From NCBI GenBank assembly GCA_949296855.1, contig CASFRN010000127.1, positions 1 through 43,018 on the forward strand: DNA of 43,018 bases, given 5' to 3'. Shown here one piece after another: positions 24,757 through 33,507 of the stretch (within the stretch, counting starts at the first letter, position 1; each line of letters starts with the position of its first letter). Under the pieces are notes generated by a model. It did no database searches, had not been told where the DNA came from, and worked only from the letters and a program-made list of their open reading frames with translations. A program made the translations under genes and the position numbers. Source of the DNA: an uncultured Bacteroides sp. GTDB taxonomy: Bacteria; Bacteroidota; Bacteroidia; Bacteroidales; Bacteroidaceae.

Positions 24757-24859
24757 CCTGTTTTAATGAAGATACCTTCGTAAGGCGATGAAGGTATCTT
24801 CGTGGAGTGATGAAGATACCTTCGATGGTAGATGAAGGTATCTTCATTAAAAAAACAGG
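24757..24859. repeat. Four-unit palindrome array, exact 22-bp period
   Basis: GAAGATACCTTC (24768), GAAGGTATCTTC (24790), GAAGATACCTTC (24812) and GAAGGTATCTTC (24834) start exactly 22 bases apart. Each is a near-palindrome, and odd and even units are inverse complements of each other. The 10-base spacers differ (GTAAGGCGAT, GTGGAGTGAT, GATGGTAGAT). The block is flanked by CCTGTTTTAAT and, inverted, ATTAAAAAAACAGG. It lies 10 bases after the hppA stop, so it could also act as that gene's terminator. Otherwise 24611-24868 holds no convincing gene. Confidence 0.9.
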
Positions 24860-24868
24860 TTTATTGGA

Positions 24869-27073
24869 TTAGAACAGGCTCCACGCTACGGTAAGTCCTG
24901 CCATGACGATGGCTACCATGCTCATCAGCTTGACGAGGATGTTCAGGCTGGGTCCGGAGGTGTCCTTGAAGGGGTCGCCCACGGTGTCGCCCACTACGGT
25001 GGCACGATGGACTTCGCTCCCTTTTCCTCCGAAGTTGCCTTCTTCGACGTATTTCTTAGCGTTGTCCCACGCTCCTCCGGCGTTTGCCATGAAGACGGCG
25101 AGGACGAAGCCCGACGAGAGACCGCCTATCAGCAAGCCGATGACGCCCGGCACGCCGAAGAGCAAGCCCGTAGCTACGGGGGCGATGATGGCAAGCAGCG
25201 AGGGGAAGACCATTTCGCGCTGCGCTCCCTGGGTGGAAATCTGCACGCATCGGGCGTAGTCGGGTTCGGCGTTGCCCGTAAGGATGCCCTTGATTTCGCG
25301 GAACTGGCGGCGCACTTCTTCTACCATGCGCGCGGCGGCACGCCCTACGGCGTTCATCGTAAGCCCGCAGAAGAGGAATGCCATCATGCTTCCGATGAAC
25401 ATGCCCGAGAGGACTTTGGGGTTCATCAGCGTGACGTCGTAATACATCATGAAGTCGTCCAGCCCCGCTTCGTGGATAGCTACTTCGATGCCGTTGGGAA
25501 GCTCTAAGACGGTGGTGCCGATGCGGTTCAGCCCGATGCGCACTTCTTCGATGTAGGATGCCAAGAGGGATAATCCCGTGAGTGCCGCCGAGCCGATGGC
25601 GAATCCCTTTCCGGTGGCGGCGGTGGTGTTGCCTAATGAGTCGAGGGCATCGGTGCGGCGGCGCACTTCTTCGCCTAACTTGCTCATCTCGGCGTTCCCT
25701 CCCGCATTGTCGGCTATGGGTCCGTAGGCGTCGGTGGCGAGGGTGATGCCCAAGGTGGAGAGCATGCCCACGGAGGCGATGCCGATGCCGTAAAGCCCCA
25801 TGCTGATGTTGGTGAAGTCGAATCCCGAAGCCAGCCAGTAGGAGAGGATGATGCCTGCCACGACGGCTATGACGGGGATGGTGGTGGAAATCATGCCCAG
25901 CCCGATGCCGGAGATGATGACCGTGGCGGGACCGGTCTTGCCGCTCTCGGAGAGCTTGCGGGTGGGTTTATACGACTGGGAGGTGTAGTATTCGGTGGAT
26001 TGCCCGATGATGACGCCTACTAAGAGCCCTACTACCACCGCTAATGAGATGTTCACCCAGTTGTCCAGCCCCAAGAGCCAAAGGATGAGGAAGGTGCCGA
26101 TGATGATGAGGGACGAGCTGAGGTTGGTGCCCGTAGAGAGGGCTTTGAGGAGTTCTTTCATGGTGGCGTTCTCGCGTGTGTGTACGGAGAAGATGCCGAT
26201 GATGGAGAGGATGATTCCGATGGCGGCTATCAGCATGGGGGCGATGACCGCCTTGAATTGCATTTCGGTGTCTCCGCTTCCGATGAAGGCGGCTGCTCCG
26301 AGGGCGGCGGTGGCAAGGATGGACCCGCAATAGGATTCGTAGAGGTCGGCTCCCATGCCGGCTACGTCGCCCACGTTATCGCCTACGTTATCGGCGATGG
26401 TGGCTGGATTGCGCGGGTCGTCTTCGGGGATTCCCGCTTCGACTTTCCCCACGAGGTCGGCTCCCACGTCGGCGGCTTTCGTATAGATTCCTCCTCCCAC
26501 ACGGGCGAAGAGGGCTTGCGTAGAGGCTCCCATCCCGAAGGTGAGCATGGTGGTGGTGATGACGCAGAGCTTCGATGCGGGGTTGAGCATATCGTCGGGG
26601 ATGCACCATTCGAGGAGCAGGTACCAGAAGGAGATGTCGAACAGTCCTAACCCTACTACGACCAAGCCCATCACGGCTCCGCTCCGGAAGGCGATGCGCA
26701 AGCCTTTGTCGAGCGAGCGGCGGGCGGCGTTGGCGGTGCGTGCCGAGGCGTAGGTGGCGGTCTTCATTCCTAAATAGCCCGAAAGCCCGGAGAAGAATCC
26801 TCCAGTAAGGAAGGCTACGGGCACCCAGGGGTTTTGCAGGTTGAACCCATATGCCATGATGGCGAAGAAGATGGCAAGCCCGATGAAGACGAGGGTGACC
26901 ACTTTGTATTGTTGCTTGAGGTACGACATCGCCCCGCGGCGCACGTGTTCGGCGATTTTCTGCATCTCGGGTGTTCCTTCGCTTTCTCCTTTCATCTGCT
27001 TGTAGAAGAAAGCCGCCAGGGCAAGTGCCAGGAACGAGGCGGCTGGAGCAATCCAGAAAAGATGGTTTTCCAT
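24869..27073 (-). CDS. hppA: Membrane pyrophosphatase, K+-dependent, Na+/H+-pumping type
   Basis: This inner membrane pump (734 aa, about 16 membrane helices) uses PPi hydrolysis to export Na+ and/or H+. The active-site sequences are complete: [39 protein letters not shown], and the C-terminal [17 protein letters not shown]. The motif [10 protein letters not shown] has Ala where K+-independent pumps have Lys, so it is K+-dependent. A characterised Bacteroides vulgatus relative transports both ions; that this one does so is inferred. The promoter lies about 240 bases upstream, beyond a 190-bp hairpin element that would be part of the leader. Downstream is the 22-bp array. Confidence 0.96.
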   Translation of the reverse strand: MENHLFWIAPAASFLALALAAFFYKQMKGESEGTPEMQKIAEHVRRGAMSYLKQQYKVVTLVFIGLAIFFAIMAYGFNLQNPWVPVAFLTGGFFSGLSGYLGMKTATYASARTANAARRSLDKGLRIAFRSGAVMGLVVVGLGLFDISFWYLLLEWCIPDDMLNPASKLCVITTTMLTFGMGASTQALFARVGGGIYTKAADVGADLVGKVEAGIPEDDPRNPATIADNVGDNVGDVAGMGADLYESYCGSILATAALGAAAFIGSGDTEMQFKAVIAPMLIAAIGIILSIIGIFSVHTRENATMKELLKALSTGTNLSSSLIIIGTFLILWLLGLDNWVNISLAVVVGLLVGVIIGQSTEYYTSQSYKPTRKLSESGKTGPATVIISGIGLGMISTTIPVIAVVAGIILSYWLASGFDFTNISMGLYGIGIASVGMLSTLGITLATDAYGPIADNAGGNAEMSKLGEEVRRRTDALDSLGNTTAATGKGFAIGSAALTGLSLLASYIEEVRIGLNRIGTTVLELPNGIEVAIHEAGLDDFMMYYDVTLMNPKVLSGMFIGSMMAFLFCGLTMNAVGRAAARMVEEVRRQFREIKGILTGNAEPDYARCVQISTQGAQREMVFPSLLAIIAPVATGLLFGVPGVIGLLIGGLSSGFVLAVFMANAGGAWDNAKKYVEEGNFGGKGSEVHRATVVGDTVGDPFKDTSGPSLNILVKLMSMVAIVMAGLTVAWSLF

Positions 27074-27108
27074 AAGCGTTATGATTTGTTTTGTTAATGT
27101 TGGATATC

Positions 27109-27301
27109 AAAACGCAAAGACGCAAAAACGCAAAGTTTTTAATTTAAGGAGTAAAAAAGGAGTTATTTCAGGGAATTAAAGGGAGTTAGAAGCCAACACC
27201 ATAAGACTATTGGCATTTAACTCCTGCCGAAGGCATAACTCCTTCTAACTCCCTTTATCTGCTACTACATATTCCTCCGCGTTTTTGCGCCTCTGCGTTT
27301 A
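27109..27301. repeat. ~190-bp hairpin element, copy 2
   Basis: The ends are AAAACGCAAAGACGCAAAAA and, inverted, GCGCCTCTGCGTTT. The core has AGTTATTTCAGGGAATTAAA then GGGAGTTAGAAGCCAA, and the identical 38-base block that starts ATTTAACTCCTGCCGAAGGC (27215 on). Cores match copy 1 at 7143-7331 with two changes in 40 on the left and none in 38 on the right; the central loop and outer arms differ. It separates hppA from its likely promoter. Confidence 0.85.
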
Positions 27302-27309
27302 ATATCAGT

Positions 27310-27358
27310 CAAAGGTAAGGAAAAATGCGTTTGCCTGTTTTCCAAATTCACGGATTTT
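27310..27358 (-). promoter_or_regulatory. hppA promoter region, copy A of a shared 45-bp sequence
   Basis: The minus-strand -7 motif TACCTTTG is 27310-27317. The 40 bases upstream match those upstream of the antiporter (28846-28896) at about 38 of 45 aligned positions, including the 12-mer AAATCCGTGAAT. No TTTG is at -33. It overlaps the last codons and stop of the antiporter gene. Confidence 0.55.
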
Positions 27359-28811
27359 GTAGTTCTTTTTCTTTATTTTCCGAGATGAGTAAAAGTTTGT
27401 CTCCTTCGTGCAGCTCGGTCTGCCCGTTGGGGATGATGAATTCGTTTCCGCGCTTTACGAGCATCACCAGCGTGCCTTTGGGCAGGTCGATGTGGGTCAG
27501 GCGGTTTCCTTCTTTTAGCATTTCGGCGGTAAGGGTCAGGTCGTCCAGCCGGGTGTCTATCTCTTCGGGAAGCTCTACGCCGAACTCGTTCCCTTCTTTT
27601 TCCTGCGGCATGTCGAGGCGGAGCCATCGTGCCATGCCCGAAATGGTCATTCCCTGGATGACGAGCGAGAGGAGGGTGATGAAGAACACGATGTTGAACA
27701 ATTGGTTCGAGCCGGGTATCTGGGCAATGACGGGATAGGTGGCGAAGATGATGGGGACGGCTCCGCGAAGCCCTACCCACGACACGAATATCCGTGCGCG
27801 ACTGGAGATGCCCCGGAAGGGCAGGAGGCAGAGGAATACGCTCACGGGGCGTGCCACCACTATCATGAACACGCCGATGAGCAAGCCTACGCCCGCTATC
27901 TCTATCATCTCGTGCGGATTGACCAGCAAGCCTAAGGCGATGAACATGATGATTTGCACCAGCCACGTAAGCCCGTCCATGAACGTGAGTATTTCTTTGC
28001 GCGAGGTGAGCCGCGCGTTGCCCACGATGACTCCCGCTATGTAGACCGCTAAATATCCGTTGCCTTTCACCAAGTCGGTGGCGGTGAAGGTGATGAAGAC
28101 GATGCTGAGCAGCAGGATGGGGTAGAGCGAGGTGTTGGGCAGGTTGATGCGGTTCAGGAGCCATACGCCGAACTTGCCCGCGGCATACCCGATGACTCCG
28201 CCGAAGAAGAATTGTACCAGCAAGTCGCGCGCGATGATGCCCGCATTGAGGTCTGTCCCGCTCCCGATGACCTGTATCAGCACGATGGTGAGCATGTATG
28301 CCATGGGGTCGTTGCTTCCGCTTTCCAGTTCCAGCATGGGGCGTAGGTTCTCTTTCAGGTTCATGCGTTGCGAGCGGAGGAGGCTGAACACCGAGGCGGA
28401 GTCGGTGGAAGACATGGTGGCGGCAAGGAGCATGCCCGCAAGCAGGGTGACATGGATGTCGGCTTGCGTGTGGCACGAGAGGTAGTAGATGAACCATCCG
28501 GTCAGCAGGGTGGTGAGCAGCACGCCTATGGTGGAGAGCAGGATGCCTTGTGTCAGGATGGGCTTGATTTCGTGGAAGCGGGTGTCCATGCCTCCCGTGA
28601 AGAGGATGATGCTCAGGGCAATCATGCCGATGAACTGGGCGTCTTCCGCGCTATTGAACTGGATGCCGAGCCCGTCGCTCCCGAAGAACATGCCCACCAA
28701 GAGGAAGAGCAAGAGGGTGGGGATGCCGAAACGGTATCCGGTCTTGCTGATGAGGATGCTGATGAATATCAGGATGGAGCCGATGAGGAGGATGTTTTCT
28801 GCGGTAATCAT
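27348..28811 (-). CDS. CPA1-type K+(Na+)/H+ antiporter with TrkA-C domain
   Basis: This inner membrane exchanger (487 aa) has a membrane domain of about 12-13 helices (residues 1-390), with MSSTDSASVFSLL and ESGSNDPMAYML carrying the conserved acidic sites of the CvrA/NhaP2 branch. A cytosolic TrkA-C/RCK-C regulatory domain follows (about 405-487; IDLPKGTLVMLVKRGNEF, GQTELHEGDKLLLI). It extrudes K+ or Na+ in exchange for protons. It lies upstream of hppA on the same strand but 274 bases away. Both have related promoters, so joint regulation of ion homeostasis is plausible. Confidence 0.94.
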   Translation of the reverse strand: MITAENILLIGSILIFISILISKTGYRFGIPTLLLFLLVGMFFGSDGLGIQFNSAEDAQFIGMIALSIILFTGGMDTRFHEIKPILTQGILLSTIGVLLTTLLTGWFIYYLSCHTQADIHVTLLAGMLLAATMSSTDSASVFSLLRSQRMNLKENLRPMLELESGSNDPMAYMLTIVLIQVIGSGTDLNAGIIARDLLVQFFFGGVIGYAAGKFGVWLLNRINLPNTSLYPILLLSIVFITFTATDLVKGNGYLAVYIAGVIVGNARLTSRKEILTFMDGLTWLVQIIMFIALGLLVNPHEMIEIAGVGLLIGVFMIVVARPVSVFLCLLPFRGISSRARIFVSWVGLRGAVPIIFATYPVIAQIPGSNQLFNIVFFITLLSLVIQGMTISGMARWLRLDMPQEKEGNEFGVELPEEIDTRLDDLTLTAEMLKEGNRLTHIDLPKGTLVMLVKRGNEFIIPNGQTELHEGDKLLLISENKEKELQNP

Positions 28812-28845
28812 AAGGCAAATATATTAATGTGAGACATTGTTTGCC

Positions 28846-28896
28846 CAAAGATAGTGAAAAATCGGCATTTGCTTGGTTTCCTGATTCACGGATTTA
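28846..28896 (-). promoter_or_regulatory. Antiporter promoter region, copy B of a shared 45-bp sequence
   Basis: The minus-strand -7 motif TATCTTTG is 28846-28853, about 35 bases before the ATG. Upstream sequence matches copy A (27310-27358) with a 2-base length change. Shared blocks are AAATCCGTGAAT, GGAAA, CA, GCAAA and ATTTTTC. Confidence 0.55.
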
Positions 28897-28900
28897 TAAT

Positions 28901-28938
28901 AAAAAAAAGTTTCAAGAACTATGTTGCATTCTTGAAAC
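28901..28938 (-). terminator. Terminator of tRNA-Lys
   Basis: GTTTCAAGAA (28909-28918) and TTCTTGAAAC (28929-28938) form a perfect 10-bp stem with a 10-base loop. On the minus strand it is followed by eight T (28901-28908 read as A). This is a textbook intrinsic terminator, 23 bases after the tRNA 3' end. Confidence 0.92.
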
Positions 28939-28960
28939 TTCTCCGACTCACCTCACGGCT

Positions 28961-29036
28961 TGGTACACCCTCAGGGACTCGAACCCTGGACCCACTGATT
29001 AAGAGTCAGTTGCTCTACCAACTGAGCTAAGAGTGC
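28961..29036 (-). tRNA. tRNA-Lys, anticodon CTT
   Basis: This is a 76-base cloverleaf on the minus strand: acceptor GCACTCT with AGGGTGT (two G-U pairs), D arm GCTC/GAGC, anticodon arm ACTGA-CTCTTAA-TCAGT (anticodon CTT), variable GGGTC, T arm CAGGG-TTCGAGT-CCCTG, discriminator A and an encoded CCA. It decodes AAG. Its own promoter and terminator are visible, so it is a single-gene unit. Confidence 0.98.
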
Positions 29037-29057
29037 GTTTCCTTTTTGTTTGCGGGT

Positions 29058-29090
29058 GCAAATGTACGAGCTTTATTTGAAACCACCAAA
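29058..29090 (-). promoter_or_regulatory. Promoter of tRNA-Lys
   Basis: TTTG (29087-29090) and TACATTTGC (29058-29066) on the minus strand are separated by 20 bases, an exact match to the Bacteroidetes consensus. The tRNA begins about 15 bases after the predicted start. Confidence 0.8.
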
Positions 29091-29203
29091 CAATTCAGCA
29101 AAAAACTTTCACGAAAAATGAAATTCTTATAAAAACTATTAGAATTTATACATTCTCATTCCATTTTTCTCCTTAATTATATAGAGAACTCGTCTTCATT
29201 CGT

Positions 29204-29212
29204 TATCTTTGC
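29204..29212 (+). promoter_or_regulatory. -7 element for the glycosyltransferase operon
   Basis: TATCTTTGC fits TAnnTTTGY and lies 26 bases before the ATG at 29238. No good -33 TTTG is present. Confidence 0.5.
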
Positions 29213-29237
29213 CGAACAACAAAAAAGAAGTATAACC

Positions 29238-29978
29238 ATGCAGACAAGTGACAGTGTTGTAATCATCCCAACTTACAACGAAAAAGAAAATATAGAAAAT
29301 ATTATCCGTGCCGTATTCGGTTTGGAAAAGTGTTTTCATATCTTAATTATCGAAGATAACTCTCCAGACGGTACGGCCTCCATTGTGCACAGGCTGCAAG
29401 CCGAGTTTCCTGCACGTCTTTTCATGATTGAAAGGAAAGGGAAGCTCGGCTTGGGGACGGCTTATATTACAGGATTCAAATGGGCTGTTGAACACCAATA
29501 TGATTATATATTCGAAATGGACGCTGACTTTAGCCATAACCCGAATGACTTGCCACGACTCTATAAAGCTTGCCATGACGAAGGCTATGATGTCGCTATC
29601 GGTTCTCGCTATATAAGCGGAGTGAATGTAGTGAACTGGCCTATAGGCAGAGTGCTCATGTCTTACTTCGCTTCTAAATATGTAAGGATTGTTACCGGGC
29701 TTCCTATTCATGATACTACGGCAGGGTTTAAATGTTACCGGCGTCATGCCTTAGAAACCATTCCGCTCGATAAAATCCGCTTCAAAGGATATGCGTTTCA
29801 GATAGAAATGAAATTTACCGCATATAAATGCGGATGCAAGATTAAAGAAGTGCCTGTTATTTTTGTCAATAGAGAGCTGGGAACTTCTAAAATGAACAGC
29901 AGTATATTTGGCGAAGCTGTATTCGGAGTAGTGCGCTTGAAATGGGATAGTTGGTTTAAATCATATCCGCATATATGA
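29238..29978 (+). CDS. Polyprenol-phosphate mannosyltransferase-like GT2 enzyme
   Basis: This is a cytosolic or membrane-associated family 2 glycosyltransferase of 246 aa that moves a hexose from an NDP-sugar to a polyprenyl phosphate carrier. Motifs: IIPTYNEKENIENII, IIEDNSPDGT, EMDADFSHNP (DAD at 95-97, metal binding) and GFKCYRRHALETI. The length matches the dolichol-phosphate mannose synthase type without C-terminal membrane helices. The acceptor pathway (lipid or protein glycosylation) is not shown by neighbours. It appears first in a plus-strand run with pyrC 62 bases downstream. Confidence 0.92.
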   Translation: MQTSDSVVIIPTYNEKENIENIIRAVFGLEKCFHILIIEDNSPDGTASIVHRLQAEFPARLFMIERKGKLGLGTAYITGFKWAVEHQYDYIFEMDADFSHNPNDLPRLYKACHDEGYDVAIGSRYISGVNVVNWPIGRVLMSYFASKYVRIVTGLPIHDTTAGFKCYRRHALETIPLDKIRFKGYAFQIEMKFTAYKCGCKIKEVPVIFVNRELGTSKMNSSIFGEAVFGVVRLKWDSWFKSYPHI

Positions 29979-30040
29979 ACAGCAATCCATGCTGAAAGGA
30001 GATACGTAATATTTTTATTAATACTTTAATTCATTTACTT

Positions 30041-31378
30041 ATGACAACGTGTATCAAAAATGCCATTATCGTAAATAATGGAGAAAAGATTATAGGTTCA
30101 GTAATCATCGAAAACGATACGATTCGTGATGTATTCCTCAATGGGTCAGAACCTGACATATTATGTGATAATATTATTGACGCACATCAATGTTACCTTA
30201 TGCCAGGCGTGATAGATGACCATGTACATTTCCGTGACCCTGGGTTGACGGAAAAAGCTGATATGTTTACCGAAAGCATTGCTGCCGCGGCTGGAGGTGT
30301 CACTTCGTTTATGGATATGCCTAATTGTAAGCCGCAAACTGTTACTCTTGAAGCTTTGGAAGATAAATTTAAGATTGCGTCTGAAAAAAGTGTCATTAAT
30401 TATTCGTTCTATTTCGGTGCCACTAATGACAATGCCGATTTGTTTTCTTCCTTAGATAAGACCCGTGTATGCGGCATTAAGCTTTTCATGGGTGCCAGCA
30501 CGGGTAATATGTTGGTGGAAGATCCAGAAGCTTTGAAGCAGGTATTCAGTAAGGCAAATATGCTGGTTGCCGCACATTGCGAAGATCCGAATATCATTCA
30601 GTGGAATTCGGAATTGGCACGGGTGAAATATGGAGAAGATCCGGATATTGTTCTCCATTCGAAGATTCGTAGCGAGAAAGCTTGCTGGCAGTCGGCTGCC
30701 TTGGCTGTGCAGCTGGCGAAAGAAACAGGGGCGCGCTTGCATGTGCTTCATATCAGTACGGCGAGTGAACTGGAGCTTTTCGAAGACAAGCCTTTTTCCG
30801 AAAAACGGATTACGGCCGAAGTGTGCGTGCCTCATCTCATGTTCTGCGACAAGGATTATCAGACATTAGGTTCGCTTATCAAGTGCAATCCAAGTGTCAA
30901 GACCGGATTCGACCGGGAGGCTTTGCGAAAAGCTTTGGCAACAAACCTCATTGACGTAATAGGGACTGACCATGCTCCTCATCTGCTCAATGAAAAACAA
31001 GGCGGAGCGTTGAAGGCGGTGTCTGGAATGCCTTCCATTCAGTTCTCATTGCCTTGTGTGATGGAATTGGTACGAAACGGAGTGCTGACTGTCGAGCAAG
31101 CGGTAAAGAAAATGTGCCATACGCCTGCCGACCTTTTCGGAATAGAAAAACGTGGGTATATCCGTCCTGGTTATAAAGCTGATTTAGTCATCGTGAATCC
31201 TAATAGCGAGTGGACCGTTACCCGCGACAGTGTTTTAAGTAAATGCGGATGGAGCCCTTACGAAGGAATGACTTTCCACGCGAAAGTGGAAAAAACGTTT
31301 GTTAACGGTGAGTTGGTGTATGCTGACGGTAAGGTAAATACATCCCATCGGGGAGAAGCCCTCTGTTTCAGTCGATAA
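30041..31378 (+). CDS. pyrC: Dihydroorotase (class I)
   Basis: This enzyme catalyses the third step of pyrimidine synthesis, cyclising carbamoyl-aspartate to dihydroorotate. At 445 aa it is full length for class I. Zinc ligands and active-site motifs are visible: DHVHFRDPGLTEKADM (His61, His63), a substrate loop MPNCKPQT, a zinc His in VAAHCED, HVLHIST and GTDHAPH. No other pyr genes are near, as is common in Bacteroidales where this set is scattered. Six bases separate its stop from the next gene, so the two are surely cotranscribed. Confidence 0.96.
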   Translation: MTTCIKNAIIVNNGEKIIGSVIIENDTIRDVFLNGSEPDILCDNIIDAHQCYLMPGVIDDHVHFRDPGLTEKADMFTESIAAAAGGVTSFMDMPNCKPQTVTLEALEDKFKIASEKSVINYSFYFGATNDNADLFSSLDKTRVCGIKLFMGASTGNMLVEDPEALKQVFSKANMLVAAHCEDPNIIQWNSELARVKYGEDPDIVLHSKIRSEKACWQSAALAVQLAKETGARLHVLHISTASELELFEDKPFSEKRITAEVCVPHLMFCDKDYQTLGSLIKCNPSVKTGFDREALRKALATNLIDVIGTDHAPHLLNEKQGGALKAVSGMPSIQFSLPCVMELVRNGVLTVEQAVKKMCHTPADLFGIEKRGYIRPGYKADLVIVNPNSEWTVTRDSVLSKCGWSPYEGMTFHAKVEKTFVNGELVYADGKVNTSHRGEALCFSR

Positions 31379-31384
31379 GAATGT

Positions 31385-32284
31385 ATGAGAACAGATAGTA
31401 CCGTCATAATCTATGCCGTTCACGAACTGGTTGATTATATTAACTGGGTTTATTTTTTCCATGCTTGGGGGTTTCAACCACGTTTTGCATCCATAGCCGA
31501 GATACACGAATGCGACGCTTGCCGTACAGGGTGGCTTGCCGGTTTCCCTTCTGCCGATGTCCCGAAAGCGACAGAAGCTATCAGGTTATATCAGGAAGCC
31601 CAGCGCATGTTACGGCTTTTGGATGAAAGCAGTCAAGTAAAGGCAATCTATCGGCTCATGGATGCAAATTCGGATGGTGATGACCTCCTGCTGGATGGGA
31701 AAAGGTTTCCGTTGTTACGCCAACAGACTCGTCGGCAAGATGAGGCTTCTTATCTGTGCCTAAGCGACTATGTCCGTCCGTTGTCACAAGGCGTGACGGA
31801 TACAGTCGGCGCTTTTGCCGCATCCGCTGGCGAAACGTTGGAAAGACAATTGGCGAGCGATCCCTATAAACATCTGATTGTACAGACATTGGACGAACGT
31901 CTGGCGGAAGCTGCTGTCGACAAACTGCATGAGACAATCCGTAAAGAAGTATGGGGTTATGCGAAAGGCGAATGCCTTACTCGGCGTCAACTGCTGAATG
32001 AAGAATACCAAGGTATTCGCCCGGCAGTGGGTTATCCTTCTCTGCCCGACCTTTCCGTAACGTTTTTGCTCGACGAATTGATGGATATGAAACGTATTGG
32101 CATCCGTTTGACAGAAAACGGCATGATGCAACCCCATGCCTCTGTATGTGGATTGATGTTTGCCCATCCACAGGCTCGTTATTTTTCGGTAGGGAAAATC
32201 GATGAACAACAACTGGCGGACTATGCCGGACGGCGTGGCATAGACATCGGCATCTTACGTAAATTTCTAATAACTAATTTGTAA
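31385..32284 (+). CDS. Free-standing methionine synthase (MetH) reactivation domain
   Basis: This 299-aa protein matches the C-terminal AdoMet-binding activation domain of cobalamin-dependent MetH and nothing more. An N-terminal piece (YFFHAWGF ... ATEAIRLYQEAQRMLRLL) corresponds to the start of that domain. SAM-binding signatures follow: RPAVGYPSLPD (Arg212 on) and MMQPHASVCGLMFAHPQARY then FSVGKI. In E. coli MetH this domain uses AdoMet and reduced flavodoxin to remethylate cob(II)alamin. A separate protein implies a split MetH whose catalytic part lies elsewhere in the genome (inference). It follows pyrC by 6 bases and precedes the phosphoesterase by 17. Confidence 0.9.
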   Translation: MRTDSTVIIYAVHELVDYINWVYFFHAWGFQPRFASIAEIHECDACRTGWLAGFPSADVPKATEAIRLYQEAQRMLRLLDESSQVKAIYRLMDANSDGDDLLLDGKRFPLLRQQTRRQDEASYLCLSDYVRPLSQGVTDTVGAFAASAGETLERQLASDPYKHLIVQTLDERLAEAAVDKLHETIRKEVWGYAKGECLTRRQLLNEEYQGIRPAVGYPSLPDLSVTFLLDELMDMKRIGIRLTENGMMQPHASVCGLMFAHPQARYFSVGKIDEQQLADYAGRRGIDIGILRKFLITNL

Positions 32285-32301
32285 CAATATTCCCATTGAT
32301 T

Positions 32302-33507
32302 ATGATTTTACTTCGCATTTCGTTGTTTTTCCTGATTCTGTTGTTGTTGCCCGATTGGTACATTTACAGATTCTATGTAAAGTATAGCGCTAAGCGGTGG
32401 AAGAAAGTGCTTTGGTGGATACCCAGTATATGTTTGCTTCTTGCTCTTTTGGTTTTTATTTGTTTCCGCCATTCGATGCAACACGCGTTCAGCATCTACC
32501 TTATCACAGCTCTTTGTCTGGCTGTCCCTAAGATGGTGTTTATGCTCTGCGACTTGTTTATCTATCTTTGCAAAAAGCTGATGCGGTGTTTCATTAAAGC
32601 GCCTGTTCCGCTTTCTTTCATCCGTTTATATCGGTTTACGAGGAGGAGCGTCCCGCTATTGGTGGCAACTGTCGTTTGCGTATACATTTTGTTTGGCGCG
32701 GTTTTCGGGAAAGAGTTTTTTGAAGTAAAAGAGGTCACCTTCTCTTCTCCCGATTTGCCTCAAGCGTTTGACGGATATCGCATCCTTCAGCTTTCCGACA
32801 TTCATTCGGGAAGTTGGAGTGACGGTGGAGAAGCATTGCGACGTGCCGTGGTTTTATGTAACGGCCAACATCCCGACCTCATCGCGTTTACGGGAGATTT
32901 GGTAAACAGCTTGGCAGACGAAGTGGTGCCTTATATGCCTGTCTTTTCGCAACTGAAAGCCAAAGACGGTGTATATTCTGTATTGGGTAACCACGACTAT
33001 GCTACCTATGTTCATTGGGATAGCGATGCTAAACGTCTGGCTAACATTGATACCTTGATTGCACGGGAAAGGCAGATGGGATGGGATTTGTTGATGAACG
33101 AACACCGCATCTTACGCCGGGGAAACGACTCTATCGCGCTGATTGGAGTCGAGAACAGCGGAAACCCACCTTTCCCAAACCGTGGAAATCTGCCTAAAGC
33201 ATTGCGCGGCACTGAAGGGATGTTTAAAGTATTGCTTAGCCATGACCCGACTCATTGGCGAAGAGAAGTCCTTCCTCAAACAGACATTCAATTGATGCTG
33301 GCGGGACATACTCATGATATGCAAGTCAGCTTGTTCGGGTTTTCTTTTTCGAAATTCATTTACCCTGAACACAGTGGCATGTACCTCGACAAGGGACGCG
33401 GACTGTATGTCAATGTAGGGTTAGGTTTTGTCATGTTTCCGATGCGTCTTGGAGCATGGCCCGAAATAACCGTTATTACGCTTAAAAGAACGAAAATCTA
33501 TAATTGA
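32302..33507 (+). CDS. Membrane-anchored metallophosphoesterase
   Basis: This 401-aa protein has four likely membrane segments in the first 130 residues (LLLPDWYIYRFYV, LLLALLVFICF, LITALCLAVPKMVFML, LLVATVVCVYILFGAVFG) and a calcineurin-like domain with all metal motifs: LSDIHSGSW (Asp166, His168), TGDLVNS, GNHDY, LLSHDPTHW and GHTHDMQ. The layout is that of YkuE/YaeI-type enzymes; YaeI acts on phosphatidate-derived lipids and UDP-diacylglucosamine-like substrates are possible, but the substrate is unproven. Start: the ATG at 32302, not the TTG two codons earlier. It is linked to plsC 93 bases downstream, which hints at lipid metabolism. Confidence 0.9.
   Translation: MILLRISLFFLILLLLPDWYIYRFYVKYSAKRWKKVLWWIPSICLLLALLVFICFRHSMQHAFSIYLITALCLAVPKMVFMLCDLFIYLCKKLMRCFIKAPVPLSFIRLYRFTRRSVPLLVATVVCVYILFGAVFGKEFFEVKEVTFSSPDLPQAFDGYRILQLSDIHSGSWSDGGEALRRAVVLCNGQHPDLIAFTGDLVNSLADEVVPYMPVFSQLKAKDGVYSVLGNHDYATYVHWDSDAKRLANIDTLIARERQMGWDLLMNEHRILRRGNDSIALIGVENSGNPPFPNRGNLPKALRGTEGMFKVLLSHDPTHWRREVLPQTDIQLMLAGHTHDMQVSLFGFSFSKFIYPEHSGMYLDKGRGLYVNVGLGFVMFPMRLGAWPEITVITLKRTKIYN

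Noticed and set aside
24638-24847. 69-codon minus-strand frame across the 22-bp array
   Set aside because: The 22-base period breaks codon phase between units, so a coding origin is unlikely; no homologous pattern is recognised.
24757-24859. CRISPR array
   Set aside because: Units are 12-base near-palindromes in alternating orientation with 10-base spacers; CRISPR repeats and spacers are much longer and no cas genes are present.
27373-28497. 374-codon alternate frame inside the antiporter gene
   Set aside because: The translation is extremely His/Arg/Pro-rich, typical of a shifted membrane-protein frame, and the antiporter frame is clearly real.
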